A stretch of DNA of 64,000 nt from Halospeciosus flavus (GTDB taxonomy: Archaea > Halobacteriota > Halobacteria > Halobacteriales > Halobacteriaceae): NCBI RefSeq assembly GCF_029814175.1, contig NZ_CP122312.1:496001-560000 (forward strand), read 5' to 3'. A program made the translations under genes and the position numbers. The notes below the pieces were generated by a model, which saw nothing but the letters and a program-made list of their open reading frames with translations, was not told the origin of the DNA and did no database searches. This document shows positions 1 to 9,356 of this stretch, piece after piece. The stretch's first letter is position 1; each line of letters starts with the position of its first letter.

Positions 1-50
1 CCGGCCAGGCGGCCAAACGCCTCAAAGAGCGTCTCGACCAGTTCCGCTGA
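1..50 (+). CDS. 3' end of an unidentified protein-coding gene (partial)
   Basis: The window opens inside a reading frame that ends at a TGA at 48-50. The visible C-terminus reads GQAAKRLKERLDQFR, a lysine/arginine-rich amphipathic helix. Too little is present to name the protein. The frame is supported only by its coding-like composition and by the next gene starting 51 bp later on the same strand. Confidence 0.45.
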   Translation, partial: GQAAKRLKERLDQFR

Positions 51-101
51 CCGGCTGGCCGAGGCATAGTTTCACGTGCGTCGCCACGAAATACGTGGAC
101 A

Positions 102-773
102 GTGCCGACAGATATCGCGGTTTACTTCGGTCTCGACGGGACCCTCGTCCACCCCGACCGCCCGTTCGAGGACGTCGTCCGCACTGCCTTCGAGCGGTGC
201 GACTACGCGGCCGACGACGTGACCGTCGAGGCCTACTGCCGCGCGCTCGGCGACCTCGTCGACGACTGCGAGGACGCTCCCTACGCTCGCGCCGTCGAGG
301 CGGTGGGGCTGGACGTCGACCCGGAACTGTTCGACGCGGCGATTCACGTCGTCGAACCGGGCTTCACCGAAGCCGACCCGGACGCGACGGCGCTCCTCTC
401 GGAACTCGCTCGTTTCCCCGTCGGTGTGCTGACCCACGGCGAGGGACGGATGCAGCGAGCCAAACTCGACGCCTGCGGACTCACGTCCCACTTCGACGCC
501 GTCGTCGTCTCCGGCGAAGTGGGTGCGGGAAGACCCGACCCAGAACTGTACGCGCTGGCCGAGGAACGCCTCCCGGCGGCCGGCCACGCGCTCGTGGCAC
601 ACGACCTCCAGCGTGACGTCCACCCCGCAGTCGAGTACGGGTGGACCGGCGTCCACCTCGGCGCCGGAGCGACTGGCGCAGGTGGCGTCGACGAAGTCGG
701 GGACTCCGGCGCCGTCATCGCGGCCGAGTCGCTGACGGCGGTCCCGGGAGTACTCGACGTGGTCGACCGCTGA
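102..773 (+). CDS. HAD-superfamily hydrolase-like protein lacking the nucleophilic Asp
   Basis: The 223-residue protein has the layout of a small haloacid-dehalogenase phosphatase. Motif I reads VYFGLDGTL where the family has DxDGT, so the nucleophilic first Asp (residue 10) is Gly, while the second Asp (residue 12) is kept. Motif II (VLTHG, near residue 108), a downstream Lys (AKLDACGL) and motif IV (HDLQRD, near residue 168) are recognisable. The start is a GTG at 102. Without the Asp nucleophile normal phosphoryl transfer is not expected, so it may be a binding or regulatory HAD protein or a decaying paralogue. An intact HAD gene lies at 41400-41921. Confidence 0.85.
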   Translation: MPTDIAVYFGLDGTLVHPDRPFEDVVRTAFERCDYAADDVTVEAYCRALGDLVDDCEDAPYARAVEAVGLDVDPELFDAAIHVVEPGFTEADPDATALLSELARFPVGVLTHGEGRMQRAKLDACGLTSHFDAVVVSGEVGAGRPDPELYALAEERLPAAGHALVAHDLQRDVHPAVEYGWTGVHLGAGATGAGGVDEVGDSGAVIAAESLTAVPGVLDVVDR

Positions 774-778
774 GTGGG

Positions 779-964
779 CTACTTCGGTTCCTCGAAGGGA
801 CGTTCGTCCGTCTCCTGCGTGCGCGTCGGCGTCTCACTGGCGCACTCCGTACAGAGGCCGACGTCCCGGTCGTAGTGGGTCGCGCACACCAGCGAGTGAC
901 AGCGGTCGCACTGGTACTGTGCCTCGGCCGACTCACAGATCTGACAGAGTCCGCTGACGCTCAT
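779..964 (-). CDS. small zinc-binding protein (treble/B-box-like cysteine pattern)
   Basis: The 61-residue protein starts MSVSGLCQICESAE and carries four Cys/His pairs (CQIC, CDRC, C-x2-H, CTEC) followed by a Thr/Glu-rich hydrophilic tail. The spacing suggests two interleaved zinc sites. The start at 964 is chosen because the zinc ligands begin at once; longer in-frame extensions upstream have no coding character. It is convergent with the HAD-like gene, and its stop begins 5 bp after that gene ends. Function is unknown; small zinc proteins of this kind are common in haloarchaea. Confidence 0.75.
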   Translation of the reverse strand: MSVSGLCQICESAEAQYQCDRCHSLVCATHYDRDVGLCTECASETPTRTQETDERPFEEPK

Positions 965-1065
965 ACCCGGGGGGACGGCCGACCGGTCAAAGAACCTGTG
1001 GGCCGCCGACCGCGCTGGACACTCGTGATGCTCCACCCCAGACCCATCGGAGCGACTCAGTCGAC

Positions 1066-1118
1066 ATTTATATATCAATGAAAAGGTATTTAGGGTTCAA
1101 CTCTACAGTTATCTGTAG
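1066..1118 (+). promoter_or_regulatory. promoter region with a 16-bp palindromic operator candidate before the ABC operon
   Basis: The intergenic segment is AT-rich, with TATA-like stretches at about 1066-1078 (TTTATATATC) and 1085-1092 (GGTATTTA). A perfect inverted repeat CTACAG-TTAT-CTGTAG lies at 1103-1118, just where transcription from the second TATA element would begin and 37 bp before the ATG of the substrate-binding protein. That position fits a repressor site. The first AT element could also serve the divergent small zinc gene. The regulator cannot be told from this sequence. Confidence 0.45.
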
Positions 1119-1154
1119 TATGTGGTGTGGGGTCGGCCCACACACGACCTTCCC

Positions 1155-3023
1155 ATGTCAAAGAAAGGCCCCATTCCCCACGGTATCGACCGGCGCAAGT
1201 ACCTCGCATCGATCGGACTCGCTGCTGGCGTGAGCGTAGCCGGGTGTTCGACGCGGGATTCGTCCACGACGCCGACGGAGTCCGGCGGGAACCAGACGAC
1301 CACGTCGAAGTCACAGCCCTCAGTCGGCGGGCAGTGGATACAGGGACAGACCTCCGGCGTGCAGACGCTGATTCCCTTCCTCAGCACCGACGAGATCTCC
1401 GACTACGCACTGGCCCGCGTCCTCGACTACGGCGCGTTCATCAGCCCGGACCTCGAACCGAAGGGACTCTGGTTCGAGAACTGGGAGATGAACGACGCCA
1501 ACGACGTCATCCGCTACAAACTCCGGGAGAACCTCCAGTACGGCGGCGATCTCGGACAGGTCACGGTCGACGACTACCTGTACAACCTGAAACACATCCA
1601 CCAGAACAAGGAGAACTGGGCGGGCTACAACTACGTCAGCAAGTTCTACATCGACGGGGAGCCGATCAACTACGTCAAGGAGGGGAAGTACACCTTCCGT
1701 GCCGAACTCCCGTCTGCGCGTGCCAACCGGATGTTCAATGACTACACGATGTGGATGCGCCCACTCCCGAAGGGCATCCTCGAGAAGTACGTCCCGTCGA
1801 AGGACATCCAGGGGTTGAAGAAAGACGAGCAACTCGTCGACGCGAGTTGGACCGGGAACCTCGGGCCGTTCACCCTCGACGAGTGGAAACGGCAGTCCCA
1901 CCTCACCTTCACGCGCAACGAGAACTACTACCTGCGGGAGGCCGAGGAGTTCCCCGACGACATCCCGTACTTCGAGTCCTACAAGATGCAGCAGTTCAAC
2001 TCGACGTCGGCCATCTCCTCGGCGCTGAAGACCGGCGGCGTGACCGCGACGGGACTCAACCCGTTCAAGGCGGACACTTTCAAGCAGGCCGACGACGTCC
2101 AGGTCGTCACCAACAAGTACGGTTCCGGACTGTTCTACGTCACCCTCAACCAGCGACTCAACGGATGGGAAGGGTTCCGGAACAAGGACGTCCGGCAGGC
2201 GTTCGCGATGGCGCTGGACAAACAGACGATGATCCAGAACATCCAGCAGGGGTACGCGACGCCGGCGCACACGTGGTCACCCGTCTGGGGGCCCTACTAC
2301 TCCGAGGAGGGCATCTGGAAGCCCAACGGCCCGCGGATCGAGGAGGCGAAGTCGAAGATCGAGTCCGCACTCGACAGCTACACCTACGAGAACGGCAAAC
2401 TGAAGGGTCCGGACGGCAATCAGGTCGAGTTGAAACTCGCGTGGGTCACCGGCGCGAAGACGACGAAACTCACCAAAGACTACCTCCAGTCGCAGTTCAA
2501 CAAACTGGGCGTTTCAGTCACGCTCGAGGGCGTTAACTGGACGACGATGCTCGGGAAGTACTGCAAGAACAGCGCCTCGAACACCGAGGGCGTCTCGGAG
2601 GCCGACTGGGTCGCCAGCCCGTTCAACGGCGGTCCCTGGGACCAGTCGACCAGTCCGCGCGACTGGGACATCATGACCGGCGTCGGCTTCGACCACGGCG
2701 CGTACACGCCGTGGTCGGTCATCCAGATGCTGTTCACCACTCGCGGTTCATACAACTGGGCCGGCTACGTGCCGCCCGAGAGCTTCAACCTCGACACGAA
2801 ACTCCAAGAGGCGGCCGCGGCGGGCTCCCGTGAGAAGACCAAGAGTCTCCTCCAGAGCACGATGAACATGCTCAGCGAGGAACAGCCGGTGCTGTTCTCG
2901 ATGACCGAGAAGGTCCTCACCGGCTATCGCGACCGGGTAGCCGGGCTCGAGACAGACCCGGAGAACTTCTACGGGGCCGTGAACGGCAACTCGAAGAACC
3001 GCCAGCTCTACTTCGAGGGCTGA
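1155..3023 (+). CDS. ABC transporter substrate-binding lipoprotein, family 5 (peptide/nickel type), Tat-exported
   Basis: The 622-residue extracytoplasmic solute-binding protein is the first gene of a five-gene importer operon. The N-terminus has a Tat signal (DRRKYLASIG, residues 12-21) followed by a lipobox VAGC with Cys31, so it should be exported folded and lipid-anchored on the cell surface, as is usual in haloarchaea. A Ser/Thr/Gly-rich linker follows. The body has the SBP_bac_5 pattern, for example DVRQAFAMALDKQTM in the middle. The ATG at 1155 is preferred over an in-frame GTG at 1122 because it places the twin Arg 12 residues from the start. The ligand is not decided; oligopeptides are the usual one, but this family also binds sugars, nickel and opines. 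Confidence 0.93.
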   Translation: MSKKGPIPHGIDRRKYLASIGLAAGVSVAGCSTRDSSTTPTESGGNQTTTSKSQPSVGGQWIQGQTSGVQTLIPFLSTDEISDYALARVLDYGAFISPDLEPKGLWFENWEMNDANDVIRYKLRENLQYGGDLGQVTVDDYLYNLKHIHQNKENWAGYNYVSKFYIDGEPINYVKEGKYTFRAELPSARANRMFNDYTMWMRPLPKGILEKYVPSKDIQGLKKDEQLVDASWTGNLGPFTLDEWKRQSHLTFTRNENYYLREAEEFPDDIPYFESYKMQQFNSTSAISSALKTGGVTATGLNPFKADTFKQADDVQVVTNKYGSGLFYVTLNQRLNGWEGFRNKDVRQAFAMALDKQTMIQNIQQGYATPAHTWSPVWGPYYSEEGIWKPNGPRIEEAKSKIESALDSYTYENGKLKGPDGNQVELKLAWVTGAKTTKLTKDYLQSQFNKLGVSVTLEGVNWTTMLGKYCKNSASNTEGVSEADWVASPFNGGPWDQSTSPRDWDIMTGVGFDHGAYTPWSVIQMLFTTRGSYNWAGYVPPESFNLDTKLQEAAAAGSREKTKSLLQSTMNMLSEEQPVLFSMTEKVLTGYRDRVAGLETDPENFYGAVNGNSKNRQLYFEG

Positions 3024-3107
3024 ACCGTCGGGTGTCGGCGCCGACGACACGCGGCGTCGACGCACCCGAGATTACCCTCACACTCACACGACCGTTCTCA
3101 ACTCACA

Positions 3108-4133
3108 ATGTACGGCTACGTTGCGAAGCGGATCCTCTTCACGATCTTCGCCTGTTGGCTCGCCCTCTCGATCGTCTTCGTCGTCGTGACCGCCGCGCCC
3201 AACACCGACCAGTGGCGCGCGTCGATGCAGGTTGCCCAGGCCGGCGGGAACGCGAGCGAAGCGATGGAGGCCTACGCCGAGCGCCACAACCTGAACGAAC
3301 CGCTCCACGAACGCTACCTGAACTACATGGAGAACATGTTCACCCTCAACTGGGGGTGGTCGACGATGCGCAATCAACCGGTCACGACGGCGATTGGCAC
3401 GGCGTGGCCCTACTCCGCGCAGATCATGATCCCTTCAATCATCCTCGCGGTCGTCTTCGGCATGTTCATCGGTCTCTACTCCGCGATGCGCCAACACACG
3501 TGGGTCGACTACGCCGGGTCGTTCACGGCGTTCTTCGGTGTGAGCATCCCGAACTTCTGGTTCGCGATCATGTCGATACTGGTCGTCTCTGTGTGGTTGC
3601 GCGACCTCGCCCAACCGTATCTCCTGTTCGGCTACCCGATCGTGGAACTGATTCCGCCGGTCTACTATCACACGAGCTATCCGATGTTCTCGCTGGCGAA
3701 CCTCCAGCAGATCGTCCTCCCCATCCTCATCGTCTCGACGGCGACCGTCGCGACCCAGATGCGCTACGCACGCGCCGAGGGCCTGGAGTACATGGAGAGC
3801 CAGTGGGTGAAGGCCGCGCGGGCGAAGGGTGCCGGCGAGTGGCACATCATGATCAAACACGTGTTCCGGGTCGCCCTCATCCCGCTGTCGACGATCCTCA
3901 TCGGCGACGCCCTGGCCATCCTCTGGTCGGGGGCGTTCCTCGTCGAGTACGTCTTCCAGATCCCCGGATTGGGGCTGCTCGCGTTCAAGGCCATCACCGG
4001 CGGGGCGAACGATACCGCGCTCATTATGGGCGTCATCCTCATCCCGACGTTCCTCGCGCTCGTCGGGAACCTCCTTCAGGACCTCGCCTACGTCTGGCTC
4101 GACCCGCGCATCAACTACGGTGATCGGACGTGA
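3108..4133 (+). CDS. ABC transporter permease, DppB/OppB type
   Basis: The 341-residue inner-membrane permease has an N-terminal membrane segment (ILFTIFACWLALSIVFVVV), a long external loop and about five more helices. The EAA loop that contacts the ATPase is visible as RYARAEGLEYMESQWVKAAR followed by AKGAGEWHIMIKHVFR. It pairs with the next permease as the heterodimeric channel of the importer. It lies 84 bp after the binding-protein gene and its last 4 bp overlap the next start, so the two permeases are translationally coupled. Confidence 0.93.
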   Translation: MYGYVAKRILFTIFACWLALSIVFVVVTAAPNTDQWRASMQVAQAGGNASEAMEAYAERHNLNEPLHERYLNYMENMFTLNWGWSTMRNQPVTTAIGTAWPYSAQIMIPSIILAVVFGMFIGLYSAMRQHTWVDYAGSFTAFFGVSIPNFWFAIMSILVVSVWLRDLAQPYLLFGYPIVELIPPVYYHTSYPMFSLANLQQIVLPILIVSTATVATQMRYARAEGLEYMESQWVKAARAKGAGEWHIMIKHVFRVALIPLSTILIGDALAILWSGAFLVEYVFQIPGLGLLAFKAITGGANDTALIMGVILIPTFLALVGNLLQDLAYVWLDPRINYGDRT

Positions 4134-5281
4134 GCGACGACGACCAGTACCGCGACCTCACCTTCGACCAGATCGACTGGGAGGAACAGTCGTCGGCGGG
4201 ACTGTCCCTCTCGACGCGCACGAAGGCCCAACTCGTCGCGTTCGGCCTCCTCGGCGCGGCCTTCTGCTACGACCTCTTCGTCGTCGCGCCGAAGGCCCCG
4301 ACGATGACGTGGCCGTTCACGTGGGACGTCACCGGCATGGACTGGACGTTCATGGCGACGCTGCTCGTCCTCTTCTTCAACGGCGTCGTCCCGCTCTACC
4401 AGAACCAGCGACTCACGAAGTACTATTGGACGGAGTTTCGGAAGAACAAGGCGGCGGTCGTCTCCCTCGGCTACATCGCCGTCCTCTTCGTCGTCGGCGG
4501 TGTCGGGCCGATCCTCCTCTCGGCGCCCGAACAGCACTTCTCGCAGATGTACCTCCCGCCGGTGGGGATGACGGCCTCGCCGCAGGGCCAGGTCGTCACC
4601 GGGACGTGGGCACACCCACTCGGGACCGACGCGCGGGGGCGAGACCTCCTGAAACTCCTCGTGTTCGGCGCGCGCGTCAGCCTCGAAGTCGGTCTCATCG
4701 GGATGCTCGTGATGGTCTCGTTCGGGACCACCGTCGGCACCGTCGCGGCCTACTTCGGCGGGTGGGTCGACGAGGTCCTGATGCGCTACACCGACATCCA
4801 GATGACGTTCCCTGCGTTCATCCTGATGTTGCTGATGGTGTACCTCTTCGGGGGGAGTCTCTTCATGATCATCCTGTTGTTCGGCGTCCTCTCCTGGGAG
4901 GGGACCGCCCGGCTCATCCGCTCGGAGGCCCTCCAGAAACGCGAGGAGGCCTACTTCAAGGCGGCCGAGAGTTTCGGCGCGAGCAACGGGTCGATCATCC
5001 GCCGCCACCTCGTCCCGAACGTCTCGAGTACTGTCATCACGAACGCGACGCTCGTCGTCCCCTTCTTCATCCTCTCGGAGGCGTCGCTCTCCTTCGTCGG
5101 TCTCGGCGACCCGGACGTCATCTCGTGGGGGCAGGTCATCGCTAGCGGCCGGAGTTCGCTCGGCTCGGCGCCGTGGATCGCGACGCTACCGGGCGTCTTC
5201 CTGTTCTTCACCGTGTTGGCGTTCAACTACGTGGGCGACGCGGCCCGCGACGCGATGGACCCGCGAAACACCAGCGAGTAG
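4130..5281 (+). CDS. ABC transporter permease, DppC/OppC type
   Basis: The 383-residue partner permease starts at a GTG inside the preceding stop (GTGA overlap). Two predicted helices precede a conserved OppC-like N-terminal segment ([20 protein letters not shown]). The BPD_transp_1 domain contains [20 protein letters not shown] and the EAA loop ([20 protein letters not shown]). The extra N-terminal helices before the OppC domain make it longer than typical bacterial DppC (about 300 residues). It is third in the operon, followed after 3 bp by the first ATPase gene. Confidence 0.92.
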   Translation: MSDDDQYRDLTFDQIDWEEQSSAGLSLSTRTKAQLVAFGLLGAAFCYDLFVVAPKAPTMTWPFTWDVTGMDWTFMATLLVLFFNGVVPLYQNQRLTKYYWTEFRKNKAAVVSLGYIAVLFVVGGVGPILLSAPEQHFSQMYLPPVGMTASPQGQVVTGTWAHPLGTDARGRDLLKLLVFGARVSLEVGLIGMLVMVSFGTTVGTVAAYFGGWVDEVLMRYTDIQMTFPAFILMLLMVYLFGGSLFMIILLFGVLSWEGTARLIRSEALQKREEAYFKAAESFGASNGSIIRRHLVPNVSSTVITNATLVVPFFILSEASLSFVGLGDPDVISWGQVIASGRSSLGSAPWIATLPGVFLFFTVLAFNYVGDAARDAMDPRNTSE

Positions 5282-5284
5282 ACG

Positions 5285-6334
5285 ATGTCCAGGACTATCC
5301 ACTCAGACGACGCACCGCTGCTCGAAATCGACAACTTGCACACCCACTTCGAGACGGAGACCGGGACCGTCCGCGCCGTCGACGGCATCTCCTTCACCGT
5401 CGACCGCGGCGAGACCGTCTGTCTCGTCGGCGAGTCCGGCTCCGGTAAGTCGGTCACCAGCGAGTCGATCACCCGACTGTTCCACTCGCCGCCGGGGAAG
5501 ATCGTCGAGGGCGACGTCCGCTTCGACGGCGAGTCGGTCACCGCCCTCGACGAGTCGGAACTCCAGTCGATCCGGGGCGGCCGCATCGGCTACGTGTTCC
5601 AGAACCCACAGGGCGCGCTCAACCCGGTCTACACCGCGGGCCAGCAGATCGTCGAGGCGATCGACCTCCACCACGATGTGAGCAGTGCGGAGGCACGCGA
5701 CCGGGCTATCGACCTGCTCGACCGCGTCGGCATCCCCGAGGCGGCGACGCGGGTCGACGACTACCCCCACGAGTTCTCCGGGGGGATGAAACAGCGGGTC
5801 GTCATCGCGATGGCACTGGCCTGCGAACCGGACCTGCTCGTCGCGGACGAACCGACCACCGCACTCGACGTGACCATCCAGTCACAGATTCTCGACCTCC
5901 TCCGGGAACTGCAAGACGAGATGGAGATGAGTATCCTGCTCGTCACCCACGACCTCGGCGTCGTCGCGGAGATCGCCGACCGCGTGGTCGTGATGTACGG
6001 CGGCAAGGTGATGGAGCGCGGCGGCGTCTACGACGTCTTCGAGACGCCGAAACACCCCTACACGCGGGCGCTCCTCGACTGCCTGCCGGGGCGTGGTGAC
6101 GCGATGGAGCCGATCAGCGGGTCGCCGCCGGACCCGCTGGACCCGCCGAGTGGCTGTCGCTTCCACCCGCGCTGTCCCCACGCGACCGCCGACTGCCGCC
6201 AGGGCGAGCAGCCACCCGAGGTCGAGATCGAACGCGGGCTCGAAGCCTCGTGTCTCTTCTACCAGTCCGGCTACGACGCCGACGAACTCGGCGACTGGTC
6301 GTACGAGGGTGCCGGGGGAGGTGCCCGCCGATGA
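5285..6334 (+). CDS. ABC transporter ATP-binding protein, DppD/OppD type
   Basis: The 349-residue ATPase has Walker A GESGSGKS (about residues 49-56), a Q-loop, signature SGGMKQR (about 165), Walker [10 protein letters not shown] (about 183) and the switch His in LLVTHDLG. The C-terminal oligopeptide-transporter extension keeps its cysteine pattern ([15 protein letters not shown]), seen in DppD/OppD proteins that bind an Fe-S cluster or zinc. It forms the nucleotide-binding heterodimer with the next gene, whose ATG overlaps this stop by 4 bp. Confidence 0.95.
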   Translation: MSRTIHSDDAPLLEIDNLHTHFETETGTVRAVDGISFTVDRGETVCLVGESGSGKSVTSESITRLFHSPPGKIVEGDVRFDGESVTALDESELQSIRGGRIGYVFQNPQGALNPVYTAGQQIVEAIDLHHDVSSAEARDRAIDLLDRVGIPEAATRVDDYPHEFSGGMKQRVVIAMALACEPDLLVADEPTTALDVTIQSQILDLLRELQDEMEMSILLVTHDLGVVAEIADRVVVMYGGKVMERGGVYDVFETPKHPYTRALLDCLPGRGDAMEPISGSPPDPLDPPSGCRFHPRCPHATADCRQGEQPPEVEIERGLEASCLFYQSGYDADELGDWSYEGAGGGARR

Positions 6335-7677
6335 GTTCCGAGCGTACCGACTCCTCGGCCTCGGCCTCGGATTCGGCTCCGGATGCCTCGGCCGAACCGC
6401 TCCTCGACGTCGTCGGCCTGAAGAAACACTATCCGGTCACCGAGGGCCTGTTCAACCGGCAGGTCGGGACCGTCCGCGCCGTCGACGGCGTCGACTTCAC
6501 CGTCCGCGCGGGCGAGACGGTCGGTCTCGTGGGCGAATCCGGCTGCGGGAAGTCGACGGCCGCGGAGACCGTCCTTCGACTGGAAGAGCCGACCGCCGGC
6601 GAGATCCGCTTCGAGGGGCAGGACGTGACCGACCTCGACGGCGACGACGAGCGGGCGTTCCGGCGCAACGCCCAACACATCTTCCAGGACCCGGATTCGA
6701 GTTTCGACCCCCGGATGACCATCGGTGAGTCCGTGATGGAACCGATGCGCGTCCACGGTCTCGACGAGCGCGCGAAGCGCCGCGCCGTCGCGAAGAACCT
6801 CCTCGAACGGGTCGGCCTCGACCGCGACGACGTCGACCGCTACCCCCACGAGTTCTCCGGCGGGCAGAAACAGCGCATCAGCATCGCCCGGGCGATCGCC
6901 ACCAATCCCGACCTCCTGGTGGCCGACGAACCGGTCAGCGCACTCGACGTCTCCATCCAGGCGAGTATCCTGCAGTTGCTCGACGACCTCCAGCAGGAGT
7001 TCGACATCGGCGTCCTCCTCATCAGTCACAACATGGGCGTCGTCCGCGAGGTGTGCGACCGCGTGAACGTCATGTACCTCGGCGAGATCGTCGAATCCGG
7101 CCCGACCGAGTCGTTGTTCGCGGACCCGAAGCACCCCTACACCCGCGCGCTGCTCTCGGCCATCCCGTCGCCGGACCCGCGCCAGCGTGGCTCGGGCGTC
7201 GGGCTCACCGGGAGCGTCCCGTCGCCGGCCAATCCGCCGAGTGGCTGTCGCTTCCACACTCGCTGTCCCGAGGTCGTCCAACCGGCCGACTACGACTTCG
7301 ACCAGGCGGCGTGGCGCAGCGTGATGGACCTCCGTGTCCGCCTCCAGACCGAGGGGATCGACGTGGATGCCGTCCGCGAGTTCGTCGCCGACGAGACCGC
7401 GACCGACGCGAGCGACATCTCGGCGGCGGCGATGACGGCCGCGATCCGCGACGAGTTCGATATCCCTGACGAACTCGGTGACTCCGACGCGGAAGCAGTT
7501 CTTTCGGACGCCCTCGCCGACGTGGCCGCCGGCCGGCAGGAGCAAGCCACAGACCGACTCGCCGCGGAGTTCGAGACCCCCTGCGAGACACAGACTCCCG
7601 CGACGACCGACGTCGGCGACGACCGGATCGTCGAGTGCCTCCGCCACGAACTCGACGTCGCCGAGACCGCCGACTGA
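6331..7677 (+). CDS. ABC transporter ATP-binding protein, DppF/OppF type, with a long acidic C-terminal extension
   Basis: The 448-residue ATPase starts at the ATG overlapping the previous stop (ATGA). After a Ser/Ala/Asp-rich leader of about 30 residues it has Walker A GESGCGKS (about 68), signature SGGQKQR (about 176), Walker B LLVADEPVS and the switch His in LLISHNMG. After the oligo_HPY cysteine motif (GCRFHTRCPEVV) there are about 130 further residues, acidic and predicted helical, ending CLRHELDVAETAD. This tail is much longer than in bacterial DppF. A later in-frame start is less likely because the coupling ATG is here. Confidence 0.93.
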   Translation: MSSERTDSSASASDSAPDASAEPLLDVVGLKKHYPVTEGLFNRQVGTVRAVDGVDFTVRAGETVGLVGESGCGKSTAAETVLRLEEPTAGEIRFEGQDVTDLDGDDERAFRRNAQHIFQDPDSSFDPRMTIGESVMEPMRVHGLDERAKRRAVAKNLLERVGLDRDDVDRYPHEFSGGQKQRISIARAIATNPDLLVADEPVSALDVSIQASILQLLDDLQQEFDIGVLLISHNMGVVREVCDRVNVMYLGEIVESGPTESLFADPKHPYTRALLSAIPSPDPRQRGSGVGLTGSVPSPANPPSGCRFHTRCPEVVQPADYDFDQAAWRSVMDLRVRLQTEGIDVDAVREFVADETATDASDISAAAMTAAIRDEFDIPDELGDSDAEAVLSDALADVAAGRQEQATDRLAAEFETPCETQTPATTDVGDDRIVECLRHELDVAETAD

Positions 7678-7800
7678 AGCGGCTCTGTGGCTGCGTGACT
7701 GCAAGGGAGCCGCCGGGCCACCGAGACGTCTCAGTTCCGCGGTAGTTCGGTAACACTCGGGTCAGCGTGCACTCAAGTCGGTTCAGCGCCTTTGTGGGGT

Positions 7801-8832
7801 ATGTCCAACCCGACACCGACGCCGGGAATCCACCACGTCACCTGTGTCGCGAGCGACCCGCAGCGAAATCTCGACTTCTGGGTCGAGACGCTCGGTCTCC
7901 GCCTCGTCAAGCGCTCGATCAACCAGGACGACCCCTCCACGTACCACTTCTTCTTCGCGGACGCGGAGGGGACGCCCGGGACGAGCATGACGTTCTTCCC
8001 CTGGGGCGACACCTCGCAGGGGAAGGTCGGCTCCGGGCAGGTCTCCCGGACCGCGTTTCGCGTCCCCGAGGGGAGCCTCGACTACTGGGAGACGCGCTTC
8101 GACGAGTACGGCGTCGACTACGACGACCGGGTCGAGCGCTTCGGCGAGACCGTCCTCCCCTTCCGGGACCCGGACGGCCTACCGGTCGAACTCGTCGAAG
8201 TCGAGATTCCCGCGGACGACCCGACCGTCCCGTGGACGGCGTTCGTCCCCGAGTCGGCTGCGATCCGAGGGTTCCACTCCGTGACGCTCTGGCTAGCGGA
8301 CCCCTACCAAACGGAGGAACTCCTCCGGACGATGGGCTTCGAGGAGGTCGGCACCGAGCAGGCCCAGGGCGACACGCCGGGTGACGAGCGGACCCGCTTC
8401 GCCGCGGCCGGCCCCGTCGGCGCGTACGTCGACGTCCTCCCGACCATCGCGAGCGGCCGGCAGGGCTGCGGGACGGTCCATCACGTCGCCTTCCAGACGC
8501 CGACCGACGACGACCAGGCTTCGATGCGGACGGCCGTCCGATCGGCCGGCCTCAGCCCGACGCCACAGATCGACCGTCACTGGTTCCGGTCGGTCTACTT
8601 CCGCGAGTTCGGCGGCGTCCTCTTCGAACTCGCGACGCGCGACCCCGGCTACGACAGCGACGAACCGCTCGACGACCTCGGCGGCCGCCTCGTCCTCCCC
8701 GGCGAGTTCGAGGCCCGCCGCGACCAGATCGAGGCCGGTCTCCCGGACGTGACGATCCCGCAGGCCGACTCGGCCGACGGTGACGACGCCGACTCGGCCG
8801 ACCGCGAGCCCGACGCCGAAGCGGACGCCTGA
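7801..8832 (+). CDS. VOC-family ring-cleaving-type dioxygenase (MhqO/PcpA-like)
   Basis: The 343-residue protein has two vicinal-oxygen-chelate modules. The first opens GIHHVTCVASDPQRNLDFWV, the second GFHSVTLWLADP. Candidate metal ligands are the His of GIHHVT, the His of VHHVAFQTP and the Glu of VLFELATRD. This is the layout of extradiol hydroquinone/catechol dioxygenases and of the quinone-stress protein MhqO; the natural substrate cannot be told. The ATG at 7801 is chosen over an in-frame ATG 9 bp upstream because homologous proteins begin close to the first VOC strand. It ends in a 20-residue Asp/Ala-rich tail. It stands alone after the ABC operon. Confidence 0.88.
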   Translation: MSNPTPTPGIHHVTCVASDPQRNLDFWVETLGLRLVKRSINQDDPSTYHFFFADAEGTPGTSMTFFPWGDTSQGKVGSGQVSRTAFRVPEGSLDYWETRFDEYGVDYDDRVERFGETVLPFRDPDGLPVELVEVEIPADDPTVPWTAFVPESAAIRGFHSVTLWLADPYQTEELLRTMGFEEVGTEQAQGDTPGDERTRFAAAGPVGAYVDVLPTIASGRQGCGTVHHVAFQTPTDDDQASMRTAVRSAGLSPTPQIDRHWFRSVYFREFGGVLFELATRDPGYDSDEPLDDLGGRLVLPGEFEARRDQIEAGLPDVTIPQADSADGDDADSADREPDAEADA

Positions 8833-8859
8833 ACCACGGCACAGTCCATCGCTGCGTTT

Positions 8860-9270
8860 GCGTGCACTGGCGCGTCTCCTCGTCACGACTCGTGTCGAGC
8901 GCGCGTTGGCGCTTCTCGGCGACCGTCTGCATGGCTTCTTTCTTGTCCTCGATGTTCGCTGGTCGCGCCGCCAGTCGAAGTCGGTGTAGAACGCGATCAG
9001 GGCTTTTGACCCCGTCGCCGGAGCGGTGGCCAGCGTCGTCGGCGGTACTCTCGTAGCCGGCCAGCGCGTTGACCCCTGTGAGAGCGGTTTGTCCTCGCCG
9101 CGCTCGGCCACCTCGACGGAGGAGAGCGCCGCGAGTTCCGTCTCGAACGCCCACCGGAGGTGTGATCGTGCCGCGCGGCGGCGCCGCCAGCACAGCCAGT
9201 CCGACCTGGCGAGGGTCACGACGGCACCGACCACGCTCCCGCGGACGAATCCGGTAATCGTCCCCGCCAC
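8860..9270 (-). pseudogene. frame-broken remnant of a haloarchaeal hypothetical protein
   Basis: A protein-like reading starts at the ATG at 9268-9270 (MAGTITGFVRGSVVGAVVTL) and continues to ERGEDKPLS near 9078. The sense text then moves to another frame (LTGVNALAGYESTADDAG), returns near 9003-8965 (ALIAFYTDFDWRRDQ), and shifts again (NIEDKKEAMQTVAEKRQRAL) to about 8865. The four pieces read as one protein with a short hydrophobic N-terminus and a C-terminal coiled coil, so at least three indels separate them. No intact open frame covers the whole. It marks the left edge of the gene-poor island. Confidence 0.65.
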
Positions 9271-9356
9271 GGGGGAGACTGCACGCGGCGTGGAGACAGG
9301 TCTCCTGCCCGATCGCCTCGTGTGGCCGTGCGGGACGACGGATTCGAGGAGTCGGG

